This document shows, piece after piece, positions 17,368 to 25,764 of a stretch of 64,000 bases of DNA; the stretch's first letter is position 1; every line of letters begins with the position of its first letter. This DNA is from Candidatus Pelagibacter sp. (GTDB lineage Bacteria; Pseudomonadota; Alphaproteobacteria; Pelagibacterales; Pelagibacteraceae): NCBI GenBank assembly GCA_028099475.1, contig JAOHHF010000002.1, positions 5,514-69,513 on the forward strand, in the 5' to 3' direction. The notes below the pieces were generated by a model. That model saw nothing but the letters and a program-made list of their open reading frames with translations. It made no database searches and had not been told where the DNA came from. The position numbers were made by a program, and so were the translations under genes.

Positions 17368-17927
17368 TTCCTAAAAAAGCACAAGAAATTTTAGATTTTT
17401 GGTTTAAGGAAACTCCTGCTGAAAAAAGATTTAAAAAAGATGAAACATTTGATCAAACAATTAAAGATAGATTTTTAGATGATTATGAACTTGCATCACA
17501 AAATGAATATGATGATTGGCAAGATCAACCAATGAGTGCACTAGCTTTAGTTATTCTTTTCGATCAATTTTCAAGAAATATGTTTAGAGATGATAAAAAG
17601 GCTTTCGCACAAGATCATAAAACTAGATTGATTGTAAATGATGCTGTCTATGCTGGGTATTTAGAAGCGATGAATGAAAGTCAGAGATTTTTTATGATCT
17701 TGCCTCTAATTCATAGCGAAGAGATAACAGATCATGATATGGCTTATTATTTACTTAATAAATATTTAAGAGAACATGAGGATTATGCACAGATTAAAAA
17801 ATTTTGGCAGGATCACACAAAAGCTATCAGACAATTTCATAGATATCCTCATAGAAATAAAATTCTTGGTAGGGAGTCTACTGAAGAAGAATTAGCTTTT
17901 TTAAATGGTCCAAACTCTTCTTGGTAA
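17364..17927 (+). CDS. DUF924 family protein
   Basis: A 187-residue soluble helical protein with the DUF924 pattern: ILDFWFKETPAEKRFKKD, ALALVILFDQFSRNMFRD, RFFMILPLIHSEE and RFHRYPHRNKILGRES-like C-terminal motif. The family resembles TPR-like folds and lacks an established activity. The ATGA overlap with hisN implies coupled translation. Confidence 0.88.
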   Translation: MIPKKAQEILDFWFKETPAEKRFKKDETFDQTIKDRFLDDYELASQNEYDDWQDQPMSALALVILFDQFSRNMFRDDKKAFAQDHKTRLIVNDAVYAGYLEAMNESQRFFMILPLIHSEEITDHDMAYYLLNKYLREHEDYAQIKKFWQDHTKAIRQFHRYPHRNKILGRESTEEELAFLNGPNSSW

Positions 17928-17929
17928 CT

Positions 17930-18277
17930 GTGAATTTAAAATATATTTTTAAAATAATTGATAGTGAAGAGTGGCAAAAAGTAAAAGAGACAGGAACTTA
18001 TTCCGGATCTTCTAAGGATATACAGGATGGTTTTATTCATTTTTCAGGAGAAGAACAGGTTAAGGGAACTCTTGAAAAGTATTATTCAAAGCAAAAAAAT
18101 TTAGTTTTACTTAAAGTTGAAACATTAAAATTAGATCATTTAATTTGGGAACAGGCATCAGACGGTAATATGTTTCCTCACTTATATTCGCCATTAGATT
18201 TATCTAATGTTGTAGATGAATTTGAAATTAAACTTGCGGATGACGGTATTCACAAGCTACCAAATGATTTTAATTAA
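17930..18277 (+). CDS. DUF952 family protein
   Basis: A 115-residue protein that matches DUF952: YIFKIIDSEEWQKVKETG, DIQDGFIHFSGEEQVKGTL, and NMFPHLYSPLDLSNV near the C terminus. The GTG at 17930, just after the previous stop, is preferred because it begins right before the conserved YIFK segment; a TTG at 17921 would overlap the upstream gene. Function unknown. Its end overlaps the convergent SMR gene by four bases. Confidence 0.82.
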   Translation: MNLKYIFKIIDSEEWQKVKETGTYSGSSKDIQDGFIHFSGEEQVKGTLEKYYSKQKNLVLLKVETLKLDHLIWEQASDGNMFPHLYSPLDLSNVVDEFEIKLADDGIHKLPNDFN

Positions 18278-18609
18278 TTAAGTTTTCCTAAATAATTAAC
18301 CATCACAACACCAACAATAATTAGAATAATCCCAATAGTTCCATAAATATTTGGTATTTGATTATATTTAAGCATTGCAAATAAAACGACACCCGTAACT
18401 GTTAATCCGCTATAAGTAGAATAGGCAAATCCAACTGGAAGTGCTGACATTGCTTTTGAAATAGAAAACATAGTAATGCACATAAACAAAATACACAAAA
18501 TTGATGGAGTTAGTTTTGTAAAACCATTAGATATTTTTGCAAAGCTATTTGAAGCTATGCCAAATGAAATTCCTAAAGCTAAGAATAAATAACCAAACAA
18601 AGGTTTCAT
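18274..18609 (-). CDS. Small multidrug resistance (SMR/EmrE-type) transporter subunit
   Basis: A 111-residue protein with four membrane segments and the SMR family layout, including GVAYSTYSGLTVTGVVLFAM-like segment 3 (PVGFAYSTYSGLTVTG). It is the second of a pair encoded two bases apart; paired SMR proteins usually work as heterodimers. The first segment lacks the usual glutamate (LFLALGISFGIASNSFAKIS), so drug/H+ coupling may differ from EmrE. Confidence 0.8.
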   Translation of the reverse strand: MKPLFGYLFLALGISFGIASNSFAKISNGFTKLTPSILCILFMCITMFSISKAMSALPVGFAYSTYSGLTVTGVVLFAMLKYNQIPNIYGTIGIILIIVGVVMVNYLGKLN

Positions 18610-18611
18610 GT

Positions 18612-18944
18612 TTAATTGTTGCCTAACAAGTTTACCATCAAAACTCCAGCTATGATGAAAGCTAATCCTATTATTGAATAATGATTTGGCATTTGATCAA
18701 ACCTGAATATTCCAACAACTACAGTTGCAATGATAGTTAATCCTGCAAAAGAAGCATAAGTTATTCCCATTGGAATATTTTTCATTACCATTGAAAGTGC
18801 ATACATACATGCAACAATTGTTATACCAGTGATGATACTTGGAAAGAGAAGGGTAAAACCTTCAGCACTTTTTGCAAAACTATTAGAAGTCACTCCAAGC
18901 AAAACTGCTAGGATTAAAAAGCCGTAGGATGTTGCGAGACTCAT
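18612..18944 (-). CDS. Small multidrug resistance (SMR) transporter subunit
   Basis: A 110-residue four-segment protein, paralogous to the next gene downstream (shared NSFAK near residue 21 and YASFAGLTIIATVVVG against YSTYSGLTVTGVVLFA). The membrane glutamate at position ~14 of EmrE is replaced here too. The pair probably makes a heteromeric transporter; substrates cannot be inferred. Confidence 0.8.
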   Translation of the reverse strand: MSLATSYGFLILAVLLGVTSNSFAKSAEGFTLLFPSIITGITIVACMYALSMVMKNIPMGITYASFAGLTIIATVVVGIFRFDQMPNHYSIIGLAFIIAGVLMVNLLGNN

Positions 18945-18982
18945 TTAATAATATTAAATGAAATCTCGCAAAATATATATAA

Positions 18983-19303
18983 TTATTTAGGTATCTTAGT
19001 TGCACCCGTTTCAAGAGAAATCATTTTTCCATCTTGATATTTAAAGACTGCCATCACAGCTTCAGTATTTCCATCATTAAATGATACAATTGAATGCTCA
19101 ACACCAATTTCATCATTTTCAAAAATCACTCTTATCTTATCTCTTTTAATATCGCCACTCATAGCCCATTTAATTACATCAGCTTTTCCTAAAACATTAC
19201 CTGATGCATGCATAGTAAACTTATAATCATCATGTAACAGTTCATTCATGGCAGCTTCATCTTTAGCTTCCATAGCAGCATTATACTTTGCTAATATTGA
19301 CAT
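18983..19303 (-). CDS. SnoaL/NTF2-like small protein
   Basis: A 106-residue protein with the NTF2-like pattern: a first helix AKYNAAMEAKDEAAMNELLHDDYKF-type segment and beta strands ending VMAVFKYQDGKMISLETG. Such folds bind small molecules or act as isomerases and lyases; the activity here is unknown. It is the last of four same-strand genes (20343 to 18983), three of which have purine-rich Shine-Dalgarno sites. Confidence 0.65.
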   Translation of the reverse strand: MSILAKYNAAMEAKDEAAMNELLHDDYKFTMHASGNVLGKADVIKWAMSGDIKRDKIRVIFENDEIGVEHSIVSFNDGNTEAVMAVFKYQDGKMISLETGATKIPK

Positions 19304-19306
19304 ATT

Positions 19307-19603
19307 TTATCCTTCCTTAACTTTAGTCAAATCATAGATAGTGTAACCACCTAACACTTCATCCATAACTGGTTTTGATACTTCAGTACCTTCAATAAAC
19401 TTATGTAAGGCAGCTTCATCAGTACAAAATATTTTAAACATTACTGCACTTTTATCTGGAGTTACTGATGCTACAGTTTTTTCAACAACAGCAACCTTTG
19501 CTCTTTCAGCTAATCCTTCTGGAGATTGCATAAATCCCATAAATTTTTCAAATTTACCTTCTCCTTCTTTAAATTTAGCCACTACTAGCATTTCTTTTTC
19601 CAT
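19307..19603 (-). CDS. Small alpha/beta protein, hypothetical
   Basis: A 98-residue soluble protein. The pattern MLVVAKFKEGEGKFEKFMGF followed by ESP-like loop, strand VVEKTVASVTPDKSAVMFKIF and helix ALHKFIEGT resembles a dimeric ferredoxin-like (ABM-type) barrel, but I cannot assign a family. A strong aaggagaaa precedes the ATG. The next gene starts three bases after its stop. Confidence 0.6.
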   Translation of the reverse strand: MEKEMLVVAKFKEGEGKFEKFMGFMQSPEGLAERAKVAVVEKTVASVTPDKSAVMFKIFCTDEAALHKFIEGTEVSKPVMDEVLGGYTIYDLTKVKEG

Positions 19604-19628
19604 TATTTTCTCCTTTTATTTGTTTTAA

Positions 19629-20003
19629 TTAATATAAAGTTTGCACTACTTTATTTACTCTTTCTTTACCATTAGGGATCAATCCTTCTAAAAAAGTATG
19701 ACACTCATCTGTTTTAACTTTGTCATATTTTGAACCATAATATTTGTCTACTGCTTTATTTACTCCTTCGTTCCAATTTGTTTCGGGAATTCCTGTTTCT
19801 AAAGCATATGCTTTTAAAACTTTTACTGAGGCCATAGATTTTTCTTTCATACTATATTCAAAAGTTTCTCCAGATGGCAAAAAGTAATTTGCCATATAGA
19901 TCCCACTACAATCCCAAGCTTTAGTTTTATCAGTATCACTCATATCTGCGTAAGCAGTTAATGAAAAAAATATACTGATAAATATTAATATCATTTTATT
20001 CAT
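19629..20003 (-). CDS. Periplasmic protein, hypothetical
   Basis: A 124-residue protein with a clear signal peptide (MNKMILIFISIFFSLTAYA, cleavage before DMSD). The mature part has two cysteines (WDCSGIYMANYF and DECHTFLEGL) that could form a disulfide. Family not recognised. aaggagataag precedes the start. Presumably co-transcribed with the genes on both sides. Confidence 0.65.
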   Translation of the reverse strand: MNKMILIFISIFFSLTAYADMSDTDKTKAWDCSGIYMANYFLPSGETFEYSMKEKSMASVKVLKAYALETGIPETNWNEGVNKAVDKYYGSKYDKVKTDECHTFLEGLIPNGKERVNKVVQTLY

Positions 20004-20031
20004 TTCTTATCTCCTTAATTAATTGTTAAGT

Positions 20032-20343
20032 TTATTCGCTAAAAATAAATCTGATTTCATCTTCAATCGTTCCTTCAACTGCAACTTTCTTTAATTGTTT
20101 TTGAAGACTTTGATATTTTTTATCTGCAGACATTTTTGCATCAGCTTGATTGTCACCTTCAAACATTGGACCAATTAATGTTTCTCTAATTGTTCTTGGA
20201 TTACCACCCACTTGAAATGAAAAATAAATATTATGTTTTGGATAATATTTTTTTCTCACTTTTGCTAAACCTTTACCAATCTCCATTGCTTTACCTAGCA
20301 TGTCGTCTTTAACTCTCATTGTTCTTGTATAAATTGCTTGCAC
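20032..20343 (-). CDS. Small alpha/beta protein, hypothetical
   Basis: A 103-residue soluble protein, GTG start with aaggagaaaact just upstream. It contains AMEIGKGLAKVRKKYYPKHN and a strand IYFSFQVGGNPRTIRETLIG, compatible with a dimeric ferredoxin-like fold, as for the gene at 19307. First gene of the four-gene set; the promoter should lie in 20344-20531. Confidence 0.6.
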   Translation of the reverse strand: MQAIYTRTMRVKDDMLGKAMEIGKGLAKVRKKYYPKHNIYFSFQVGGNPRTIRETLIGPMFEGDNQADAKMSADKKYQSLQKQLKKVAVEGTIEDEIRFIFSE

Positions 20344-20534
20344 AGTTTTCTCCTTGTTTAAGTTTTTTATAATTTAAACGTTACAGATTAGTTTGGTGGT
20401 GAATAAGAGTTAAATGGTATCAACAGTGATGCTCTTGATGCATACCCATTTATTTATACATTATTCAGCTCAACCTAAAGGCGAGTGAGACGAAATTGCA
20501 CAAAACTTTTTTACTACAATTGTTAAATTAAGTG

Positions 20535-20951
20535 ATGATCGAAAAATTTAATGGAATTTTTTACTTAATAGTTTTTTTAGTTCATTTTCTTGTTTTTGCT
20601 ATTTATGCGTATCAGACTGTTTTCGCTACAAAAACTTTTTTAGATAAATTTGGTATCGATGATACCGGCGCAGGAATGACGAGATTTTTTGGTTCTTTAT
20701 TTATTGGAGCTGTTGCAATGGCTATATGGGTTGGTTTTATTAGACCCGATGGTCTCCAAGGAACATGGGCTTTTTTCAATTTAGTATTTTTACAAAACCT
20801 TTCAGCTTTCTTTGTAGGAATTTATAATATTAAAATAAATAAGCTTGGGCATACGCCACAAACATCTAATGAAGGAATTATTGCACCTGGAATTTTAACT
20901 TTATTAAGTGCAATTCTTTGTTTTGGTTTAGCTGATAAGATTTATATCTAA
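20535..20951 (+). CDS. Four-segment membrane protein, hypothetical
   Basis: A 138-residue membrane protein with about four hydrophobic segments and the motif FGIDDTGAGMTRFFGSLFIG between the first and second. It resembles DUF4345-type proteins, but the assignment is weak. ATG at 20535 is chosen; a GTG directly before it (20532) is also possible. The 3' end overlaps the convergent cysK gene by four bases. Confidence 0.65.
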   Translation: MIEKFNGIFYLIVFLVHFLVFAIYAYQTVFATKTFLDKFGIDDTGAGMTRFFGSLFIGAVAMAIWVGFIRPDGLQGTWAFFNLVFLQNLSAFFVGIYNIKINKLGHTPQTSNEGIIAPGILTLLSAILCFGLADKIYI

Positions 20952-21949
20952 AGCCAACTAGGGAAGGGCAAACCTTTTTCCTCAAGGAATTTTTTATTAA
21001 ACATTTTAGTAGAGTATTTATCACTTCGATCACAAAGAATGGTAACAATCGTTTTTCCAGGTCCAAGTTCTTTGCCAAGTCTTATTGCACCTGCAATATT
21101 AATTCCACAGCTAGTACCAAGACTTAATCCTTCATTTTGAATTAAATCGTAAAGAATAGGTAGTGCTTCATGGTCATCAATTGAATAAGCATCATCTATC
21201 TTAGCTTCTCCAAAATTTTTAGTTACTCTGCTTGATCCAATTCCCTCAGTAATAGATCCTCCATCAGATTTTAACTCACCATTCTTTATATAATTATAAA
21301 GAGCAGATCCTTTAGGGTCTGATAGATAGATTTTGATATCTTTATTCTTTTCTTTAAGAGCATTACTTACTCCTGAAATTGTTCCACCTGTTCCAGATGA
21401 ACAAACAAAACCATCCACTTTACCATCTGTCTGTTTCCAAATTTCTTGTCCAGTTCCTTCATAATGACCTTTTGCATTTGCAGTGTTATCAAATTGATTA
21501 GCCCAGATAACACCATTATTATTTGATGGTCTAAGTTCATCTGCAAGTCTTGCTGCAATTTTTACAAAGTTGTTGTCATCTTTGTAAGGTTTTGGAGCAA
21601 CCAATTTTAGTTCTGCACCTAAATTTCTAAGTAAATCTTTTTTTTCTTGAGTTTGATTATCGTTCATTACAATAATTGTTTTATAACCCAAAGAATTTCC
21701 TAAAAGTCCTAAACCAATTCCAGTGTTACCAGCAGTACCCTCAACAACAGTTCCACCTTTAGAAATTAATTTTTTTTCTTGAGCATCTTTTATTAATGCT
21801 AACGCTGCTCTATCTTTAACTGATCCACCTGGATTTAAAAATTCAGCTTTTCCATAAATATTACATCCAGTAATTTCTGATGCTGCTCTTAATTTTATTA
21901 AAGGAGTGTTACCAATTCCTGAAATAAAATCATTTTGTATATTGCTCAT
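20948..21949 (-). CDS. cysK: Cysteine synthase (O-acetylserine sulfhydrylase)
   Basis: A 333-residue PLP enzyme that makes cysteine from O-acetylserine and sulfide. The PLP lysine is K45 in NPGGSVKDRAA; the substrate loop reads EGTAGNTGIGL (canonical enzymes often have EPTSGNTGIGL), and the phosphate loop is SSGTGGTISG. It follows cysE by five bases, which makes a two-gene operon for the two steps from serine. Confidence 0.92.
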   Translation of the reverse strand: MSNIQNDFISGIGNTPLIKLRAASEITGCNIYGKAEFLNPGGSVKDRAALALIKDAQEKKLISKGGTVVEGTAGNTGIGLGLLGNSLGYKTIIVMNDNQTQEKKDLLRNLGAELKLVAPKPYKDDNNFVKIAARLADELRPSNNNGVIWANQFDNTANAKGHYEGTGQEIWKQTDGKVDGFVCSSGTGGTISGVSNALKEKNKDIKIYLSDPKGSALYNYIKNGELKSDGGSITEGIGSSRVTKNFGEAKIDDAYSIDDHEALPILYDLIQNEGLSLGTSCGINIAGAIRLGKELGPGKTIVTILCDRSDKYSTKMFNKKFLEEKGLPFPSWL

Positions 21950-21954
21950 TAATC

Positions 21955-22527
21955 TTATTTTGTATCACTATCTGGTGTAATACCATAAGGCTTGAATTCA
22001 CTGTCAGCTAAACCAACATTTTTCGCAGGTATTCCAACCATTACTGCTTTTTCTGGAACATCTTTTGTGATCACTGCATTGGCACCAATCTTTGCACATC
22101 TTCCAACTGTAACAGGCCCTAATACTTGTGCACCTGATCCAATTACAACTTCATCTTCAATTGTTGGATGTCTCTTTATATTACGTTGATCATTTGAATT
22201 TATACTTGGCGCAATTCCACCTAATGTTGCCATATGATAAATAGTAACATTATCCCCAATGTCTGAAGTTTCTCCGATCACAACACCCATTCCATGATCT
22301 ATGAATAAATTTTTTCCAATTTTAGCCCCTGGATGAATTTCAATACCAGTTAAAAATCTTGAAAACTGCGAAATAATTCGAGCTATTAAATCAAATTTCG
22401 CAACGCTAAAAAAATTAGCAATTCTGTGAAAGAAAACAGCTTTCACTCCAGGATAGGTTAATATTAAACTTAGCTTAGATTTAGCTGCTGGATCTCTGTC
22501 AATTATAGATTGTAAAAAATTTCCCAT
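21955..22527 (-). CDS. cysE: Serine O-acetyltransferase
   Basis: A 190-residue acetyltransferase of the short EpsC/CysE type with a left-handed beta-helix. Visible motifs are [39 protein letters not shown] and the active-site region [21 protein letters not shown]. It supplies O-acetylserine for the adjacent CysK. The C-terminal tail ends PDSDTK, not the usual terminal isoleucine that anchors the CysE-CysK complex. Confidence 0.93.
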   Translation of the reverse strand: MGNFLQSIIDRDPAAKSKLSLILTYPGVKAVFFHRIANFFSVAKFDLIARIISQFSRFLTGIEIHPGAKIGKNLFIDHGMGVVIGETSDIGDNVTIYHMATLGGIAPSINSNDQRNIKRHPTIEDEVVIGSGAQVLGPVTVGRCAKIGANAVITKDVPEKAVMVGIPAKNVGLADSEFKPYGITPDSDTK

Positions 22528-22609
22528 ATTAAGTTTGTTAAATTTGACTTATTGATTATAAAATTAGCTTTTATATAGTGTTTAAAATCAAAATTTAAAG
22601 GACTAACTT

Positions 22610-23020
22610 ATGTACAAAAATACCAATTGTTTTCACTTGGCTGTGCCTTGTGGAGATTTAGAAACTGCAAAAAAATTTTATAATGAAGCATTAGGCTGTA
22701 GATTAGATAACTCCGCTCAAGAATGGGCTGATGTTGATTTTTGGGGTAATGAACTTACTCTTCATGCAAGTGAGCATAAGTTAGATAATGAAAGACATGA
22801 TGTTGATATGGGAAATGTTTCTGTTCCACACTTTGGTGTTCATTTATCAAGAAAAGATTTTGATACTTTAAAACAAAGATTAAAAGATAATGGTACTAAA
22901 TATTATGATGAGCCATATTTAAGATTTAAAGGGACGAAGTACGAACAGGAAACTTTTTTTGTAAAAGACCCTAATGAAAATGTTTTAGAGATTAAAACGT
23001 TGACCGCTAATCCAGAATAA
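22610..23020 (+). CDS. VOC-family (glyoxalase/dioxygenase-like) protein
   Basis: A 136-residue vicinal-oxygen-chelate protein with two beta-alpha-beta-beta-beta modules. Metal-ligand candidates are H in FHLAVPCGDLETAKKFY, H in VPHFGVHLS and E in NVLEIKT. Substrate not known. It ends three bases before the aldehyde dehydrogenase start, so the two may act in one pathway. Confidence 0.82.
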   Translation: MYKNTNCFHLAVPCGDLETAKKFYNEALGCRLDNSAQEWADVDFWGNELTLHASEHKLDNERHDVDMGNVSVPHFGVHLSRKDFDTLKQRLKDNGTKYYDEPYLRFKGTKYEQETFFVKDPNENVLEIKTLTANPE

Positions 23021-23023
23021 TTA

Positions 23024-24505
23024 ATGGCTATAAATTATAAAGCTATTGCAAAAAAACTTAAGTTTGAAGGAAGAGCTTTTATTAATGGTAAATATGTTAA
23101 TGCCATTGATGGAAAAAGGTTTGAAACAATAAATCCTGCAACTGGTGAAAAACTTTGTACTGTTGCAAAATGCAATCATAAAGATGTTGATCTAGCAGTT
23201 AAAGTTTCAAGAAAAGCTTTTAATAGTGGTGTTTGGTCGAGAAGTTCACCGGAGCATAGAAAAGAAGTTTTATTAAAATTTGCAGAATTACTTCGAAAAC
23301 ACGGAGATGAAAATTCAGTTTTAGAATGTGTTGATACTGGAAAGCTAGTTACAGATTGTATTAATGAAGTTGCAAATGATGCTCCAATGCACTTTCAGTG
23401 GTATGGAGAACTTATTGATAAAGTATTTGGAAAAGTTGGTCCAACTGAACCATCAATTACAAGTTTAATAGTCAAAGAACCAATAGGTGTTGTTGCAGGA
23501 ATTGTTCCTTGGAACTTTCCTTTAATGATGGCTGTTTGGAAAATGGCACCCGCATTAGCCGCAGGTTGTTCAGTAATTATTAAGCCAGCTGAAGACACCC
23601 CTCTTACTGCAATAAGAGTTGCTCAAATTGGTAAAGAGGCTGGAATTCCAGATGGTGTGTTAAACGTTCTTCCGGGATATGGAGATGTTGGTGAAGCTCT
23701 AGGCCGTCATAAAGATGTTGATGCAGTTTCATTTACAGGCTCAACTGAAGTAGGTGGATATTTTTTAAAGTATTCGAGTGAAAGTAATTTAAAACCTGTT
23801 GCGTTAGAGATGGGTGGTAAAAGTCCATTTATAGTTTTAGAAGATGCTAAAATTAATGATGATCTAATTGATAATGCAATAAATTCTGCTTTTTGGAATG
23901 GTGGTCAAAACTGTTCTGCTAATATGAGACAGATAGTTCATAAAAAAGTTAAAGATGAGTTTTTAGATAAAGTTATTAAAAAAGTTAAAAAATTAAAAGT
24001 AGGTGATCCGTTAGATTTAAAATCAAATATGGGATCAATGATATCAAAAAATCATTTACAAACAGTTGATGGGTATATTCAAAAAGGAATTGATGAGGGT
24101 GCAAAACTTTTATCAGGTGGAGTATCGAACAATAATCAAAAAGGCTTTTACGCAAAGCCAACTTTATTTGATGGATTAAAAGAAAGCATGACTATTGCTC
24201 AAGAAGAAATTTTTGGTCCAGTGCTTGGTGTTCTTACAGTTAAGGATGACAATGAAGCTTTAAAAGTTGCAAGCAATTCAAAATACGGATTACATGCAAG
24301 TGTATTTACCCAGGATATTGATAGAGCATTTCATCTAGCAAAAAGTCTACCATGTGGAACTGTATCAGTTAATACTTTTTCTGAAGGAGATATTAAAACT
24401 CCATTTGGAGGATACAAACAATCTGGTTCATTAAGTAGAGATCAAGGTACCGAAGCCCTTAATTCTTTTCTTCAAACAAAAACTATCTGGATTAGTCACC
24501 AATAA
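23024..24505 (+). CDS. NAD-dependent aldehyde dehydrogenase (PuuC/betaine-aldehyde-type)
   Basis: A 493-residue ALDH. Motifs: GIVPWNFPLMMAVWKMAPAL (~165), coenzyme site FTGSTEVGGY (~242), catalytic Glu in LEMGGKSPFIV (~265), catalytic Cys in NGGQNCSANMRQ (~299), and FGPVLGVL. Closest in feel to gamma-glutamyl-aminobutyraldehyde or related dehydrogenases. Its last codons (ATT AGT CAC) lie in the 5' edge of the first copy of the 128-bp repeat. Confidence 0.88.
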   Translation: MAINYKAIAKKLKFEGRAFINGKYVNAIDGKRFETINPATGEKLCTVAKCNHKDVDLAVKVSRKAFNSGVWSRSSPEHRKEVLLKFAELLRKHGDENSVLECVDTGKLVTDCINEVANDAPMHFQWYGELIDKVFGKVGPTEPSITSLIVKEPIGVVAGIVPWNFPLMMAVWKMAPALAAGCSVIIKPAEDTPLTAIRVAQIGKEAGIPDGVLNVLPGYGDVGEALGRHKDVDAVSFTGSTEVGGYFLKYSSESNLKPVALEMGGKSPFIVLEDAKINDDLIDNAINSAFWNGGQNCSANMRQIVHKKVKDEFLDKVIKKVKKLKVGDPLDLKSNMGSMISKNHLQTVDGYIQKGIDEGAKLLSGGVSNNNQKGFYAKPTLFDGLKESMTIAQEEIFGPVLGVLTVKDDNEALKVASNSKYGLHASVFTQDIDRAFHLAKSLPCGTVSVNTFSEGDIKTPFGGYKQSGSLSRDQGTEALNSFLQTKTIWISHQ

Positions 24506-24618
24506 ATACTGCAATCATTAAACTAAAAAGACAAGGTTATATATATTTTTTATAACCTTATTTCCTTTGACTCACTTTAATCATTCACGATAGACTTAAT
24601 TTATAAATTAATAGGAGA
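24491..24618 (+). repeat. Direct repeat copy 1: duplicated intergenic/promoter region
   Basis: This 128-bp segment aligns without gaps to 27571-27698: my count is 18 mismatches overall (about 86% identity) and 8 in the last 88 bases. It begins in the last codons of the aldehyde dehydrogenase and runs to the Shine-Dalgarno of dctP; similarity continues, with a two-base length change, through the first codons (ATG AAA ATA ATT). It includes a perfect inverted repeat, AAGGTTATA at 24533-24541 and TATAACCTT at 24551-24559. Confidence 0.88.
24567..24596 (+). promoter_or_regulatory. Putative sigma-70 promoter for dctP
   Basis: TTGACT (24567-24572) and TAGACT (24591-24596) are separated by 18 bases. 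Both hexamers and the spacing are retained in the second repeat copy, while the spacer between them differs at three positions. The -10 match is modest. The start codon is 26 bases downstream. Confidence 0.5.
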
Positions 24619-24622
24619 TATA

Positions 24623-25672
24623 ATGAAAATAATTAACATTAAAAAAATTTGCAAGACACTACTCAAGGTGGTTGCAATTGCTTTTTTTACCCAAGCGGCC
24701 TATGCAGAGGTAACTCTTAAGCTTGGTACTACTGGTAGATTAGGTATGCCAATTGGTGATGCGATAGATCAAGCATTAATACCAGCTTTGGCAAAAGCTT
24801 CTGGTGGTAAGATGAAAGTCGAACCGCATTATCAAAAAAGCTTATGTGCTGAACAGAAATGTGGTGAGCAAGCGAACCAAGGACTTATAGCCCTTTGGAC
24901 TAGTTCTACAGCAAACTACGGTAATTTTGGATCAGAGTTAGCAATTTTTGATTTGCCTTTCATTTTCAAATCATTAGAGGATGCGAAAAGAATATCAGAT
25001 GAATGGTTAGCTGAAAGACAGTGTAAACTTGCTCTTGAAAATGCAGGTCATATTTGCCTTTCTGTATATTCAAGTGGTGGATTTAGACAGCTTGGGAATG
25101 CAACTAAACCAATTCATGTTCCTAGTGATATGAAGGGACTTAAATGGCGTACTACTAAGAGTCCAGTTGAGTTCATGCTAGTTAAAAATTGGGGCGCAAC
25201 ACCAACACCTTATGACTGGAGCCAGTTATACTCAGGCCTACAGTCGGGTGTAGTTGAAGGTCAGTATGTTGCTAGTCCTTGGCAGCACGTAGCAAAACTT
25301 CATGAAGTTGCAAAATACTTCACTGAAATTGGCGGCATGTGGTCAGGAAATATTTTAGCAATGGATGCTAAACAGTATAACGCATTGTCTTCTCAAGAGA
25401 AGAAATGGTTACACGAGGCAGCTGATGCTTATGGAGAAAAAGTAAACCAGTTAGATAACGCTTGGATTAAGAATGGTGAAGATGCAATTAAAGCATCTGC
25501 AACAGAGTGGTATGTACCATCTGAAGCGGAAATGACTAAGTGGAGAGCAGGCGCAATCGGTGCTTGGTTAGATGCTAAGGGTACTTTTGAACCAGAGGTA
25601 GCTAAAAGAGTACTTCTAGAACAAGGAATGGATGGATTTGTAGCTCAGTTAGAGAAAGCTGGGGCTCTTTAA
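24623..25672 (+). CDS. dctP: TRAP transporter periplasmic solute-binding protein (DctP)
   Basis: A 349-residue DctP-family protein with a signal peptide (ALLKVVAIAFFTQAAYA-like, cleavage before EVTLKLG). The family core is visible in FDLPFIFKSLEDAKRISDEW, the conserved arginine region GLKWRTTKSPVEFMLVKNWGA and SGLQSGVVEGQ. It captures an organic acid or related solute and delivers it to DctMQ. The substrate cannot be told from sequence. Taggagata precedes the start. Confidence 0.92.
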   Translation: MKIINIKKICKTLLKVVAIAFFTQAAYAEVTLKLGTTGRLGMPIGDAIDQALIPALAKASGGKMKVEPHYQKSLCAEQKCGEQANQGLIALWTSSTANYGNFGSELAIFDLPFIFKSLEDAKRISDEWLAERQCKLALENAGHICLSVYSSGGFRQLGNATKPIHVPSDMKGLKWRTTKSPVEFMLVKNWGATPTPYDWSQLYSGLQSGVVEGQYVASPWQHVAKLHEVAKYFTEIGGMWSGNILAMDAKQYNALSSQEKKWLHEAADAYGEKVNQLDNAWIKNGEDAIKASATEWYVPSEAEMTKWRAGAIGAWLDAKGTFEPEVAKRVLLEQGMDGFVAQLEKAGAL

Positions 25673-25692
25673 ATCGTTCAACAAAAAACTGT

Positions 25693-25735
25693 GTAAAGAT
25701 CATTTAGTTCAATTTTAAAACTAGATGATCTTTAC
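25693..25735 (+). promoter_or_regulatory. Hairpin between dctP and dctM
   Basis: GTAAAGATCAT (25693-25703) pairs with ATGATCTTTAC (25725-25735), and TTAGTT with AACTAG extends the stem to about 17 bp, leaving a short A/T loop. It has no long T run, so it may act as a partial terminator or 3' stabiliser, giving more binding protein than membrane components. Confidence 0.6.
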
Positions 25736-25764
25736 CTTAAACAATTCATAACATATAAGTATTT

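Noticed and set aside
20344..20531. tRNA or structured RNA in the 188-base gap
   Set aside because: No cloverleaf or T-loop signature was found; the gap probably holds divergent promoters.
24520..24622. Glycine or other known riboswitch upstream of dctP/proX
   Set aside because: The leader is ~100 bases including the promoter, and I see no known riboswitch core; only a single simple hairpin.
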